NCBI GenBank assembly: GCA_027574665.1 | Contig: CM050652.1 | Span: 34,057,631-34,121,630, forward strand | Origin: Rhynochetos jubatus | Lineage: Eukaryota; Chordata; Aves; Eurypygiformes; Rhynochetidae | Reading direction: 5' to 3' | DNA: 64,000 bases | Part shown: positions 1 to 14,323 of the stretch, piece by piece | Numbering within the stretch: position 1 is the stretch's first letter | Layout of the letters: each line of letters opens with the position of its first letter | Made by a program: the position numbers and the translations under genes | The notes under the pieces: model-generated | Database searches by the model: none | Told to the model about the DNA's origin: nothing | The model's input: the letters and a program-made list of their open reading frames with translations, nothing else

Positions 1-3000
1 CTTCTCCAGAAATGCTGTGGCTCTGTGCTCTGGTCAGCTGAGGAGAGAACAGCTATCGGAAAAAGTGCTGCATGGTGATAGCAAGCCATGGATAGTTTTT
101 TTTTTGAATACCTGTGACTGTGGTATACTCTACAAAAGAAAGATACCTTAATTATTTTTGTGCAAGCACAGAAGTTTTCTCTGGCTTGGCTAGAAAAGAA
201 CAGAAAGGAAGACATGCTGAAAGACCACAAAGAAGCAAACCTTACTGAGAGGGGAGAGTTGAGTGCTTCTTTTCTGAGAGGTGCATATGGTTATGCATGT
301 TACTGTGCCTGCCCACGTCTTGCATAATTCTTCCCACCGCCTTGCATGACTTAACTCAGAATATAGTCCAGGCAGGGTCAATGAGGGTGAACCAAAACCT
401 CTAGTCATGAGACTAAAAGGTGACCTTGTTCTGCTGTAATGCCAAATATGTTGTCTGAAATCTCACCTGAGTCCTGTGATATCCTTGTGTGTAAGCACAG
501 ATATTAAAATACTGGAGAAATAAAAGACATTTATAAGATAAATGTGATGATACAGAAGGCAAAATGGATGACAAATATAATCAAGGCTTCAAAAACATTA
601 TGCGTGCCTTGCTAATTCCCCAGAATGCTTTCCTGTTTTGTTTAGGGCAACTTTTTTCTTTTTTATGAGTAAATTCTACTTTGGCACAGAAAATATGCTC
701 ATCTCCTCTTTCTGTGTCTTTTAACAAGCACTTGCTCATGCTGCAAAATACAAACAGTCAATAGCTTGGCTAGTGCTGAATATGTGGACTTTGCTTATAT
801 GATTTCAGCTAAAGTTCCATATTACACCACAGCCAGCATTGATTTTATTTTTTCCAGTAAATACTTACATTTCAGGATGAATACTGGGTCTTTTATGGAT
901 TGCTTTTTTTGTTTGCAACAGGTAAAAAGAAGAGGTTATTCCTACATCATGATTTCAAATTTTCAAAATCAAGCTGTCATGTTTTTCTAGTAGAAGAATT
1001 TGCACATTCGTTTTCCACTTGGTCCACTGAAGATGGAATCTGTTGAATTCAGAATAATAAAAAATATACATTTCTTTGCCTAGGAGAGAGAAATAATGTG
1101 GGATGAATTGTGGAGAGACTGCTGTTATCATATCATCAAAAAATTAACACTGCCACTAGGCTTCATTCACTCTCAATTAAAAATGTGATTGGCATTGCAA
1201 TTGCCAAGTTTATACTGAAGACAAAAGGGAATATTTCTGCAAAGTCTGAAACATTTGCTTTAATCTTTTATCTCATATCACTAAAAATTTTCCTGATCTA
1301 AAATGTTGACTTTAATGCTTTTTGTCTCTTGTTCACCTAAAAAAAGACTTGTTATTGTATGCCCTGAAAAATATGTGCATCTATAAAACTTGAATGTGTG
1401 ATAGACCAAAGAGGAAAGTTGCATTTTAAAATCTGTGGGTTTTGTGTGTTGTTGTTTTGGTTTTTTTTTTCCTTTTTGCAAGAGAATGAGAAAGAATGTT
1501 TCTGAAATAACCTGTTTCCCATTGAATTCAGGGTATTTGCATAGATAGACCTTTAATGTTTTTCCATGAATATGGGAACATAAATAAATTGAACAAACTT
1601 TAAAATTTATTTTGAAATTTGTGATTCCCCACTACCACTCTCATTTTGGAAAGTTTTGTGCAGCACCTAATTTTTATCTGTCTCCCTTGATTATCCCAGA
1701 GAAATTTCATGGTATCACAGCACTCAGAATACACAGATTCCACTTGTTCACCTGCAGGTAGACTGCCTCGATTTTTTTTTTTAAATCTCCGTTTATCACT
1801 CTGGGGGCAGCATGACAGCAATAAACGTTTTAAAAATGCAGATAGATTAAATAGGTTTTGACATTGGCTTGTGCAAAAGACAGCTTAAAAGGGCAAAAAT
1901 AATATAGTGTTAAAGACCTTGCTATTGGGAAGCATACATATTCTCTCACACTGAAGACTGAATGAGGAAAGAAGGGGATAGACAATATAGGCTACAACAG
2001 TCCCACTCATCTCTGAATTCCCTTAATGAACAAAATAAAACTGATCATATTTGGGCACTCAAATGGAGAGCTTTTCATGGCTGGAGAAAACGGTCTTCAT
2101 TGCTATTTGCATTGGAGACATGTATTTAGCCAGTTCTCATCATCCCTCAGTTCACTACAATAAAGTTTGATACAGAAAGGAGTATAAGCTTCATATGTAA
2201 GGTTGATATATAAACTTCATACATACATGATCATAAATATAAGCTTTATGTATGAACTTCAGTAATCAAAACTCAAAATGCTGCTGCATGATAGTGAAGG
2301 GCCTTATATTTCTTTTCCTCTTTGGATCAGTGTGCTGTCGTTCTGTTTCTTAGTGTGGTCAGAAATGGCTCAGCCCTGATTGTGCTGGAACTTCTTTTCC
2401 CATTGGGACCTATTAAGTAAACAACGTGATGTCATGTGATGGGTCTGGACTGTTCTACATTTTTAGAGGTTACCTGGTCAATAGGGTATCACACTGTTGG
2501 TTGTGTTAGGTGACATTGACACTTCCTTTTTAGGCATTGGCTCAAGGATCACTGCATTGCCTAACATTCAAATGTGTTTTCTAGAGATGAAAATTTTAGC
2601 CAACATTTTTTCAATTTCAGGTATCATCTCAGTTATGAGATTCAGGAGGACATTATCAGTCCATCTTGATAAAACTGTTTTATTTTGGAAGCAACAATCT
2701 CATGTTCCTTGGCTGCTGAAAAGGCAAGTAGTAATAAAATTTAGCCTGAGCAAGAGAAATTGCTGCTTTGTAGGTGGATGTGTAGACATTATGTTTTCCT
2801 GAAGTGACTGTCTTTCTGTACAGATATGTTAGTCACTAGTAAGCAGCAACCAGTTTGCAAAGCCTAAATGTTTTGTTTGAAATAAAAATGGATGTATGTG
2901 CATTCTTAAACTCATTGTTGAAGTGAGACATGAAAAGCTTGCCTAAAATTACAAGAAAAGTTTGATGCAACATGAGAGAATGGTGCAGGTCACCTGAAAC

Positions 3001-6000
3001 ATAAGTCATTGTCTTGACTGGAAGACTGTGGTTCCACATCAGACCTTGAGGTAAAAAAAGTCAGATGTATACTTAATGCTATTGGTAGACTCATACAATA
3101 AACATAGATCATGAAAAATACATCATTAAGATGAAAGAATAAATATAGTGGAAACTACCAAACCTAAGACATTGAAAAGAAGGAGGAATTAAATGTGTCA
3201 ATTAACGTGACACCTGCCAATCAACTCATACTGGAGTGGAAGTATGCTCCATTGTGTAAGAGGTAACGTACACCTTGAAAGACTTAATACATCTCTCTGC
3301 TTCATGTTTCCTGTCCTGGGTGCATCAGCCTATTTGTAAAATAAATATCATACTTCAGAAAGGATGTACATTTTCCACATTCAGCTACTCAGCATTGATA
3401 TCCAGAAGAAACAAAAATCTACAGCCAATTATTCTGTTTAACTTTATCTGTATGTAGCATTCTTCTGTGAAGTGTAATAACCTGGAATGCACATAATAAT
3501 GCTATTTGGGATAGTAGTTTGTTGACAAAATACATCTTTCTTTGTAATTGTTAAGGATAAAGACTCCATCTTAGATTGGATAGTAGCCATTTTATGTCAG
3601 TCCCATTGTGCAAATATGCCCTAGAGCCATCTTTGCTTTGCTTAAATAAGCACTTTATTTCATGTTCTTTACTGGCAATTAACAATGATTTTGTAGTTAC
3701 TTGGCAGCAAACGGTAGAGTAAAATTACATTATTTCACATTAGAGCAGGTATGTATGATACATTAGAGCAAATAAACCAGTGTCTCACTCTGTTAATAGA
3801 CATAAGAAATAATTTTTTTAAAATAAGGTATAACTGCATATCTTCATCAAAAAGACCGGTATATATATAGCACATGTGAAATATGGAACTGTGGTTTTTT
3901 TTTCCTTACGTAATTATGGAGGAGGTACAACTACAACCTTATTGTCTAACTCATATCAGTATCATTACTATTTCTAAGTCATTTTCACAGATTTGAATTA
4001 TTTTTGGCATTATATAATCATTATTTGCAAAGAATATTTTTGTATTTCACTTTCTAATGCTTTTAGAGAACGATACTGTTTTTGAAGGGTTTTTTTTAAC
4101 TATGTTAACTTGTAATTAATTATGTTTTTATTATAATTAAAAAAAATACCTTGAATAATGCTAGGGTAGCTGTATTAAAGTATTTGTCTAATGAATCTTG
4201 GGGGTTTTACTAATGCAGGAGCAAAAATACAGTGAATTGCAGTGAGTGATGTAAAAGCTTTGAAGAGGATGAACGTGGGTGATTCAAGGCTTTGGTAATG
4301 GTCAAAATAGCCTTTCACAACACTTAGGAGCAACTCATAGTAATGAAATATGCAGCTAGATATATTCTTCAACAGGGATTTTTATTGGACTTTTAAGAAA
4401 TCAGGATAAACAGGAGAGTATTAAAGCACAATTTATATTAGCTGATCCAGCCACTGGTCTGAAATACATGTACTATGCATTACATAATGAATCATTGCTC
4501 AGTCTTATCCTTGAGTCTACCAAAGTGCTTTCGTATCTGTTTTACATGTAATTTTATCCTACCTGTCTCAAAAGAGTTGTGTGCTTTGTTTTATATGGGT
4601 TTTTTATGGATCATAGAAGACACCCAACTTTATATGACAGGAGTGCAGGTTTGTTTGTTTTTTTATGTTTTATTTTCTTACAGTGCTTCTCATCACAATT
4701 TTGGGTCCAATTCTCTTATGAAGAACTATATTGTATCTCTATGTTTGACAACTCTAATAGTACGAATTCAGTATTACCAAGCAAGTGTTGTGAGTGCTGA
4801 TCTTCATTCTATTTATTTTATACCTTCATTTTATACCTAAGAATGATTCAAGTATTTCAGTACCTGTTTAATCTTTTATTTTTGTGGGACTGATTTTTTG
4901 TGACAGTTTTTCAGCTCGGAATTAATTGTCAAATCCAAATGAAGTTTGAGGGGGCTTTTTCTTTATTTTTTTTACTTCAGTGAGCACTCATGCTTAAATT
5001 TACAGGAGATAGATACATAAAAATCCACTTGTTAGAAACCACCACCTGCATGTTCAAATGTAGGATGTGAGAAGTGTCAAAAGTACATAAAAGTTTGCTG
5101 TCATTCAAAACCAGACTTGCATTCTATTCTACTGCTTTTCTGCTGTTTTACTGAATGGGCAGATTGCAATGTACAGAATCCCACTCCGTATCTTCCAGAA
5201 ATACGACTAAAGGAGTGTACATTAGAAAATATTTTATTTGTTTACATACAGAATCTGTACATCATCTTTGCATTACTATTTTGTTCTGATTATATACTTG
5301 TAAAAAAATATATGAACTAGCATATGAAAAAAATGCTACAATAGCCTACAAAATTTAGGGATGGTGTTAGAAAAGATGATTGATTTTCCTTTGATTGGTG
5401 AAAAATTAAACACTTCTTTCTGTTAATTTACATTTAAAATATGCACAGTTATCATAGGTAATAATAATAGCTGTTTTGTAATGTATATGTACTGCAAATG
5501 TATGCCCCACATCATAGAATACAGCTAATCCTACAAGGCAGGTTTAGGTCTGATGCATACCTGATAGAAGCTGGAGCCCATTGAAACTGTCATAAATAGC
5601 CAGAGCTAGACGACATCTCCCGCTCCTCCTCAAAGTCCTATTTTGTTTTGCAAAGAAGATGAGTCATACCTTAACTCACATTCTGGAGATGAAAACAACA
5701 CTATTAGCTTCATCCTTTTGCACTCTAAAATTTGCTCAGGAAACTTGAGAATGTACATTCTGTTACTGTGGTTTTTTTCTTCCTAAAAATTCAAGGTTTA
5801 TCAGTGCTGCATCTTGTAACAGTCAGCTTTATTCTGCAGGAGACAATCACATGTTTCCCCACGAAGGGCAAACGAAAAATTCTGGGTATTCAAATTTCGT
5901 TTCATAGGTACTACCACCTACATACATATGTGTATGCATGCATGTAATAAATGTATGCGGCATTTTACAAACATAGATTTTGAGTCAGTAAATTATACTG

Positions 6001-6489
6001 GGGAAGGGAGAGGAAAAACAACCCATGCTCCTTGTACACATGAAAGTCATACAGATTTGTTTGGAGTTAGTTAGGGCAGAGTTCATTTTACACAACCTTT
6101 GTCTCTTAGCGTAACCATTTTTTTGACTGAAGAGATGAATCTCACCCTACATAACTTACAGGAAAAAAAAAAAAGAACAAACTCCAAATTCCCTGTTTAA
6201 TATACAAAACACAGAATATCATGAAAAGGGAATAATAATACTAAGGTCAAACAGAACACATATTTTGTATTTGAATCAAACAGATTAAAGCAAGTACAAC
6301 CTTCCCTTGTGAACACCTGGCAGTATACCCAGTAATATTTCGAGAGATAAGTGAAATATTGAAAGTGTGTTTGGAGAAGAATCTGTAAGGAAAAAAAGCT
6401 TGCTTAAAACCAGTAATCCTAGAAGGTGTTTGTTGTTTCATCTGCAGCTATTGACTGAGAAAGGATCTAGCTAAATGACAATTAGAAAT

Positions 6490-6512
6490 ATGGATTTGCA
6501 GTGCAAATCCAT
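6490..6512. repeat. Perfect 11-bp inverted repeat with octamer-like half-sites
   Basis: The arms ATGGATTTGCA and TGCAAATCCAT are exact reverse complements separated by one G. Each arm holds TGCAAAT, the core of the POU/Oct octamer, on opposite strands. It could be a chance palindrome or a paired POU-factor site; no functional evidence is visible. Confidence 0.6.
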
Positions 6513-6569
6513 CTAAGCCACTTTGAAGTTGTTTGGGTTGCATGTGAGAGTAAAAGTCTATGCATAGCC

Positions 6570-6587
6570 TATGCATACGTATGCATA
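6570..6587. repeat. Perfect 18-bp palindrome TATGCATACGTATGCATA
   Basis: The sequence equals its own reverse complement over 18 bp. A further copy of the half-unit TATGCATA lies just upstream at 6559-6566, giving three TATGCATA units within 29 bp. No known element is recognised. Confidence 0.6.
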
Positions 6588-9036
6588 AATAGGGTACTAG
6601 TTTAAGACCTCAGTAGAAATGAGTAAAAGAGATGTCTTTAAAGGTTTTAAAAAAGATATAAACTTCAGAATTGGGTGTTTTGTACGCAAAGAGTATTATT
6701 GTCTTGAAGACTGAAAGATTAATCTTCAGTGGACTATAATGCTCTTAGGCTGTGAATCCCAGCATTGTGTTGCTTTCTCAAGGGAAAACCTAGAGATTTA
6801 CAAAACTCCCCTGCTGCTTCCTTGTTTTGTTTTCAAGACAAAACGAATACATATGTAGAGTGTGCTGTGCATAGATTTAGACATTATGAACAATCTTACA
6901 TGTAGAAAGTTTGACTAAACTCTTGGGTTTATGTGGACGTTGGCCTTCAGTAGCAATCATGATAACAACCAAATGTGTGTATGTATCTGCTTTTTATGAG
7001 AATAAACTCAAATTAAGTTTTTTACCTCTGAACTGATTAAACTTCTGTCCCGAAAGGGAACAGAGTCATTGCTTAGATTGATGCACTTATTGCCCTACAT
7101 TCAATATGGCGTCCTCTTGGTTTATTAAGCTTCCAGGTAAAAATGATTTAACTACTCTCTTCTGTGAATATTTTTACTATGCCCTTTTCCTAATTGGAAG
7201 CATGCAAATACCATGAAGATCTTTATATTTCTTATCTCATTTGCTATATGTTTATGTAATCTGTACTGCTGTTTCTATTGCAGCTATTATATTGAAATTT
7301 TGAGGTTTTGAATTATTTTGATCTAGATTCTCAATATAGGAATAATGGGTGTTATCTCAGTTCACAGAATAATCTGAAGTATAACCCTTTCTTGTGATAA
7401 TACAGAAATGTAAAAGCTAATGCTTGTGAGTCCATTTACTTTGGTGTTGATGTTTTAAAAGATAAATGCATTTAAATGGGATTTAATGGAAAATCATATG
7501 GAAAATATATAATGGGAGAGTCATATATTGAAAATATGAAAAAATATGGAAAACGTGGATTTCTAGGTTCTTCAGAAATTCTTGATGTCAGCATGAGAGG
7601 GGAGGGGTTATGTAGCATTTCTTTTGCATCCTTCAGTGGTTTCTTGTCTCTTCATCTACCTGAGTGTATTGACAAGCATTAAGAAACTTGTCAGTGCCGA
7701 GGAGCCAGAGATGAACCGCAGGCTTCACTCATATATTCTGGATGTTATATGGGGATTTAGTAAATGGCAGGATAGAAGAGTGGCAAATGAGACATGTATA
7801 AACAATATTAAGCTCTTGATGAATTCTAAAGCTCATTGCAAATTAGTTGAAGATTGTTTTAGCTCTAGCATTGTAGAACTACTCTCTGAGAAGTAGAGCA
7901 GCATATTGTACTCTCTGGATGTTGTGTGCTGTGTTACAAAAAAAGTGTCCTCCATAATAGACAAGAGGTTGTTTGATCTCCCCACGTCCAAATTCTCACA
8001 ATGGGTGGAGGAGTACACATCAGAATGTGATTGAACCATCTTAGTCTTTAAAGTTGTTTTGTATATATATCAGCAGGTCACCTCATTAACACTTGGACAA
8101 AGTACATAGTAAGTTTGTAATTAAACATCCTCTTCCTTCCCATGGAAATCAAATACAATCATAACTTTTTCCTTCCCTTTATTTGTTTATGCTAAATCAT
8201 TGCCATTGCCTAAATTATATTTGTTTTGGTACATACTTCAAATGAAATTTTTATCGTCATGTTCCAGACTGGACAAATAATCATCATACATGTCATTATT
8301 TTATGTAGCACAATACCATGATATCTGAGTAGAGCTAAGTTGCCTCGATGGGATACTGAGCTAACATAGCTATTGTTTTCCTACTAGTGATGTTTAGCCA
8401 TCAAGACATAGCATGAGTGTCTGCGTAGTACTGCACTGTCCCATGTAAATATATACCTCCACATTTGTTTAGCTGTCTGTTTGAAGTTATGGGCTATCAA
8501 ATAAAAATAGACTTATTTTCCAATCTTTTACCAGTATAAATATCAGCATAAGAATGGCTGAAAGTTGAGTGCACTGGACATAGCTGTCTGCTTTAATGCT
8601 AAGTGCTTAGAGATGTTACCATCCCGTGCAGTCCTTAAGGTGCTATTAAAATATGATTTCTGTACTTAAGAAATGGCAAGTGCATCTTCAAAGATGGCAC
8701 CTTCATGGCCCCACACATAAGCACCATGTTAGCACATCTGCATGATTATCTAATCTGGCTGGAACTCGAGAAAGTTGGAGTGAGGAGCATAACTTACTGT
8801 CATGCTTTGCTTTTTTAGGGCCATGGGTATCATTGATCATGAAATTAATGAAATGAAAATTAATGTCTCTGGCTTAAAAAAACTCTCAGGTAGACTATGT
8901 CTGCAAGAAAAATGTTGATGTTTTTAGAATTCTCCCACCTTGTTTTATGAACCCAGACTGAATCAGTTATAAAAATGTTTTTATAAACATACTAAAAGTT
9001 TTTGTCTTTGCTAAATTCTTTTAAGTTGGATTAAGT

Positions 9037-9060
9037 CCCTTCCTTCCTTCCTTCCTTCCT

Positions 9061-9100
<40 letters not shown>

Positions 9101-9148
9101 TCGTTGCCTGCCTGCCTGCCTGCCTCCCTCGCTCTCTCTCTGTCTCTT
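9037..9148. repeat. Compound microsatellite (CCTT)n-(CCTG)n-(CT)n
   Basis: About 28 nt of CCTT units run directly into nine perfect CCTG units (9062-9097). A short TCGT interruption at 9101-9104 follows, then four more CCTG units, then a CT-rich tail to 9148. The tract is uninterrupted apart from that break, so it is likely length-polymorphic. It lies in noncoding DNA about 8.7 kb upstream of the first SLC16A7 coding exon. Confidence 0.93.
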
Positions 9149-12100
9149 GGCTATACTGTGCTTGGAATCAGTGGCTCACATTTTAACTTTCACTGGCAGA
9201 AAGAACTCACACATCAAGCCTTTGCAGGCACAGCTGTATTGATTGGATTTGTCAGTTTGAATTATCTGCGTGTTTTTAATTTTATTTCGTACAAATAAAT
9301 GGCTTACTTTTGCTACTGACACAGCTTTTAAAATCTACATTAAGTAAGTGAATAGCTTCTTACTTATGACCTAAATCCTGGGGAGTTTTATAGACTGAAT
9401 GCCTACAATTGCAGAAACTGTTCTGGCTTTTCCAAGGTACAATTGTTGCCAAGTATTTTCTTTTGAAATCTGTTTTCCTCATTGTAAGTTTTGGTGGTTC
9501 TGCCTGTTTCCTCTTGGCCTTATTTATGTATTTTCTATATAATAATAAGTTAAGTGTAGCTTTTCTAACAGATAAATCATAATTCATTAGATTTACCAGT
9601 TCACACTTCTAAAAGTCTGTGTGTCATCAGAAGTGTTCCTAACTTTTTCCATTTAATTTATAAACTAGTAACAATTTCCAAGCTGGCAGGAATAAATGAA
9701 ATCTGAACCCTATATAAGCTTTTGGCATCTGGAGTCATTTTCCAGCCTTGACCTGTTATATGTTTCCAGTCATATGCTCTTAGGAGCAGAATCCAGATCA
9801 GTTTACTTCCTATTACATAATCTAAGTAGTTGTCACTGAGACTTAAGCATTAGTAACTGTTTCCACCCATGGGAGTCATGTGCTGCACGAGAATAGAAAA
9901 TATTTTCCCAGTATGTATGAGATGATGCTTCCAGACCAGGATTTAGGCAAGTGGTGGGACGTATACAGAAAGTACACTGGGCCATAATATTGAAGTAGAG
10001 AAGACAGCCAGCGTTTGGATTCTCATCTCAAGAGCACAAAGTAAATTTAATAAAGTTTACAGAAATGAACATCAGAGGAGTTTGATGTGGAATCTATTGC
10101 ATCTTCATAACATCAGATGTTAACCTGATAGATGGACGTGAATATTATCTTCAGCAATAAATGGATTAAATATTGCAACTTCCAAATTTCATGTTTATGT
10201 AAGAAGATATAAATTTTGGTTTTGAAAACCTTAACTAATAGCAGCCTAAAAATAAACTAGCTTTTCCCATCACTGATTTTTTTTCTGCAGTTTAGTACTG
10301 AGAGAATGATATTAAAATGAATATCTGTTATTACTGATAATGGAAAATCTGCTGCTTTGGAAAAATTATGCTATTTATTTTTCAAGCAATGTGCAGCAGC
10401 TGTGCTGACAACTCCATTAAAACCAACTTGAAACCTTAGTTCTTCCAAATATAAAATATTATAAATAAGTAAAAATATAACTCGCCATCTTCAAAACATC
10501 AGAACACTTAAAAATATGTATCAAACACACATCTCTAGATTTACATGACTTTCGTTATTCTGGGTATTCTGTTTTATGACATTCACTCAAAGTGAATTTT
10601 AAAGATGAGTGTGCTGATGTACTGAAAAGGCTCATATTGTCAAAAATTATTCAAAATTGGTCTATATAAAATTAAAATAATAAGCTTATACAACAGGTTG
10701 TTAAGTGGTAACTACCATAGTTAAATATTAGGGAGTAGTACTAGAATATAAAGGATGGTACAAATGGTTAGAAATTAATAAGTGGATCAATATCCATGCG
10801 GTGCAGGGAGCTAACACTTTGAGTTATAAAGGATGGCTTTATCTGAGCCTGTTAAAACAAGTTCTTTAATGTCGCAACAAAGTTTTCGTTTGGGATTTTT
10901 GAGAAGTTCATTAGTTTGACGGTTTATTTTTTTCCAGATATGCAGGGTTTTTCATCAAACTCAATCAATTTATTGTTAAACCTGATTAATTCTTCAGACT
11001 GGATCACTGGCATTTTCAATTTAGCCATCAACATTTCATTTCACTGCACTCGGGTGGAATGCCAACCTCTTTAGGCTAGATATTCTATTGACTGCTTTTT
11101 TGAAGTAATTAAAACAGAATTGCAATCACTGTGATTGGAATTAATTTAACTTAACTTTAGTCATCTATGTATTTAGACATCCAGAGTAAGCCAGTCATTT
11201 AAGTTTCCCTTATAGTCAGTGAAAAAACGTAATAACAGAAGCTATGATGAATGGAAGTCCAACCCACGACTGTGATTGTGAATGCAGATTATGGTTTCCT
11301 AGGAGAATGTGACAGCACAATATATTAGGCTAAAAAAAACCCAACAAAGCACCTCAACAAAAACTCCAATGAATTATAAATGCTGCATTAATATTAGTTT
11401 TGACAAATTATCTTAGTCATCTCACTACTGACTCAGCAGTGCTCAAAATCTGATTTAGATGATGTAACAATTCCAATACAGTTTCAATATAATTTTTTTC
11501 AGATGGGGGTTATGGTTCTGTGAAACTTTATGAACTGACTTAGTAACAGCTTTTGGCCTCAGCCTCTGTTTAAACTGTGATGAAATAGGGCTTTAGTGCA
11601 AATGGGATTTTAATTACACTCTCTCAACATAATTTATACATTTTTGCTTTTTATAGGGCAATATCGTACGTGGCTCATTTCTGTCTCAGTAACCCAACAG
11701 TCCTCAAACAGGACATGTGCCTTTATTTCAGCCTTCTTGGTAAAAGTGAATGAGACCTTTCATTATTCCCACAGCCATCAGAAACTCACTTCTGTAATCA
11801 TCCTTGTTTAACTCAGCAAACAGATTTTGCTTTAACATCCAGTTATCTGCTCATCTGATGCTGTTATGAAGAATCAGCCCATTACAGTGCCAGACCCTAA
11901 GAAGAAAGAAAGTTATTGGGATTGTTTATTTTTATCTTTACAACATGTGCCTTTCCCTCCCTTCTGCTTCCCTCCACAGAGTCTGCCTGTGCCAACCTCC
12001 AAGGCATTTGGAAGAATATTAATATGCCTGCTTTGGATGTGTGAGGGGCAATTACTTTCCCACACTCTCTTCAAGCACATACTTGTCTTGTTACTGCTCC

Positions 12101-13989
12101 AGTGGGATGACAAGTATACTACAATATTGATTTTTAACTGTAAATTATGGATGGGTTGAATAACTCCACTTTTTTTCATCGATGTGAATATTTAGAAGCA
12201 GTTCATTTCCTCTTCAAGAAAAAAAATTGCTTGTTTTTTCACAAAAAGGTAATAGATTTATACTTAGAATACTTGTAGTAATATATTTTAATATTGTTGG
12301 ATATCATGCTATTGAAGGCTGAAGTGAAATAGTCTTTAAAATTAAGTAAGGCTGATGATTTTTTTTTTTTTTTTAGGATTTGCTTAGACTTTCAGCAAAA
12401 ATATTAAATCCTAAAATAAGAGTCATAAATACAATATACTGTATCATATAATTGATGTTACTGTCACATAAAAGGCTGGAAAGCATTCACAGACATGGCC
12501 CTTTGAGTCACATCTCTTGGATAAACTTTACAAAAACCAGCAGCTTTCTGAAATGCTAGACAGCCTGGGCATCTTAGTAGTTTTGGTCTCATACAACATG
12601 GGTATATTTGTCCAGCAGGTTAGAACCTGGTGGAAAAAAGGCAGTCAGGTTCGATTATGACTGTATTCTTTCATCTACCTGTGTTTCCTTCATCGTATAC
12701 CCCTCAGTCTCTGAATAGAGACATTCAGACAAAATGAAAACTATTTTCCTTTTTGTGGATGATTAGCCATTTTTTTAAGGCTGGTTACCAGAGCTCGCTA
12801 GGAGCTACTCTGCCTCCAGAACTGGGTAGTTAGAGGTAAAAGCAGAGATCAAGCTCTCTTGATCCCTTCGGTCAGAATCCTTTCACATCTTCCCTTTCTC
12901 CACTAAACAATCCCAACTCAGACCAAAACCTTTGCAAAAAGCTAACAAGGTATTTTTCTCTTCAAATACAGAATATTGCTCACAAGATAATAACAATAGC
13001 TTGTAGAAGTTGGTGAGGCAATACCACTTGATGAGATGATACTGGCCATCCTGCTTGGAACACATTAAAGAGCTGTTAATAAAAATAAAAACACTGAAAT
13101 TTTTGCAGCTTTTAAGCTAGCATACTTTACAAGACTGTAATTCCCATACAGCTCATTATTTTATGAATGCTATCACAAAGTCATTTATTTCAAATACAGC
13201 TATGTAGTTAACATTTGTTAGGGGTAAGTTAGAGCAGCAGACTAGTAAAACCTATAAAACAAACATTGTACCCCACCTGTGCTCCTAACTCAAGTTTTAA
13301 GCTGTACAATTAATCTCCATTTGCTACTCAGTGAGCTTCTAAAGTATACATGTACTTAAAAATCTCAGTCATAACTCACAGATTACTTGGACATTAGTCC
13401 ACATCCCAGCTGATTTTGACAAGACAGGTTATTTAGCCTGTTATTAATTTTTTTTCCCATGTCTGAAAGCAGATGATACTTATCATCCCACAGGGATGTT
13501 ACAAGACTGAATTTGCTCAAGTTTACAAAACTTTTTTCGGTCCCTGGCTTACTGTGTGGAACTGGAATGCAGTACACATGTGATAAATGTTCCTACTATC
13601 CTACAGCAACTGGGGACAGATTTTTCACATACCAGCTCTTTTACTCTGGGACAAATTGCTGCTGAGTCAAGTGGTGATGGGACACATTCAGGACAAGGCA
13701 GACAAAATGCAAGCAGAAAAGCAAACAGTTACTCTGATGTTGCAGAAAAACAAAACTAAAAATCCCAGTAAAATCAGAGTCTCTATAAACAAGGGAACAA
13801 CATAACCCTTTCTTAGAAAAGACTTTGACAAGCTGTTATATTGATAGCTGATTCTGGCAGCTGGCAACTGCAGAATATTAATGAAGCATTGGTACAAGAG
13901 AAGTCTAAACAGGTAGATCATGACTGACTGAAGTCTGCGATGCATGATATCAAGATACATTATTTGTCTGTAGCATTTGCTCTTAGTTT
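9149..13989. other. Noncoding region, no gene seen
   Basis: AT-rich sequence with scattered short open frames only. A 16-nt T run lies near 12359-12374. No repeat family, RNA gene or exon could be identified. Confidence 0.5.
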
Positions 13990-14095
13990 GACCTTGTTGC
14001 TTGCTTGCTGCTTTCTCTTTGTTTTTCCCCCTTTTTTTCATTCCTTTCCCTTCTTCCTTCCTTTCCTCCTTCCCTTCCTTTCTCTCTTTCATTCA
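13990..14095. repeat. Polypyrimidine (CT-rich) tract
   Basis: About 100 nt composed almost entirely of C and T on the + strand, with a few G interruptions in the first part and runs of TTCC and CCTT units. The complementary purine strand produces a Lys/Glu/Gly-rich open frame, which I regard as a composition artefact. Such asymmetric tracts can form triplex (H-DNA) structures. Confidence 0.85.
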
Positions 14096-14323
14096 CTAGT
14101 TATCATTTGCCTAATAAAATTCAAATGTGCTGAGACCTATATAATAAAAAATGTTGCACATCAGATGTTTTAAAATTGTCTTCTTCCCCTGTTTCCCCCC
14201 TATTTGTTAGCAGACACATGCAGCTCCTACTACAGTAAGCTATGTTCTTGTTCACTGCTTACAGAAATGGGATTTATACAGGGGAACTAGAAGGAGCTTA
14301 GAAGAAAATCCTTGTGCACAGTC

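Larger units (their letters stand above)
1..9036. other. Noncoding region, 5' flank or 5' intron of SLC16A7
   Basis: AT-rich sequence with no coding exon I can recognise on either strand. The open frames here are short, begin at arbitrary codons, lack known motifs and lack paired splice sites. The only structure noted is a cluster of palindromes at 6490-6587 and short A or T homopolymers (for example near 6162-6173). Whether it is upstream intergenic DNA or an intron between an untranslated first exon and the first coding exon cannot be decided from sequence alone. Confidence 0.6.

Noticed and set aside
7624..7896. 90-codon open frame with a fairly protein-like C-terminal half
   Set aside because: It begins at TTG, has no known homology I can recall and overlaps open frames in other phases. 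I could not support an exon or pseudogene call.
13688..14092. 134-codon minus-strand open frame rich in Lys/Glu/Gly
   Set aside because: Its charged start is simply the translated complement of the polypyrimidine tract at 13990-14095. There are no motifs or splice context.
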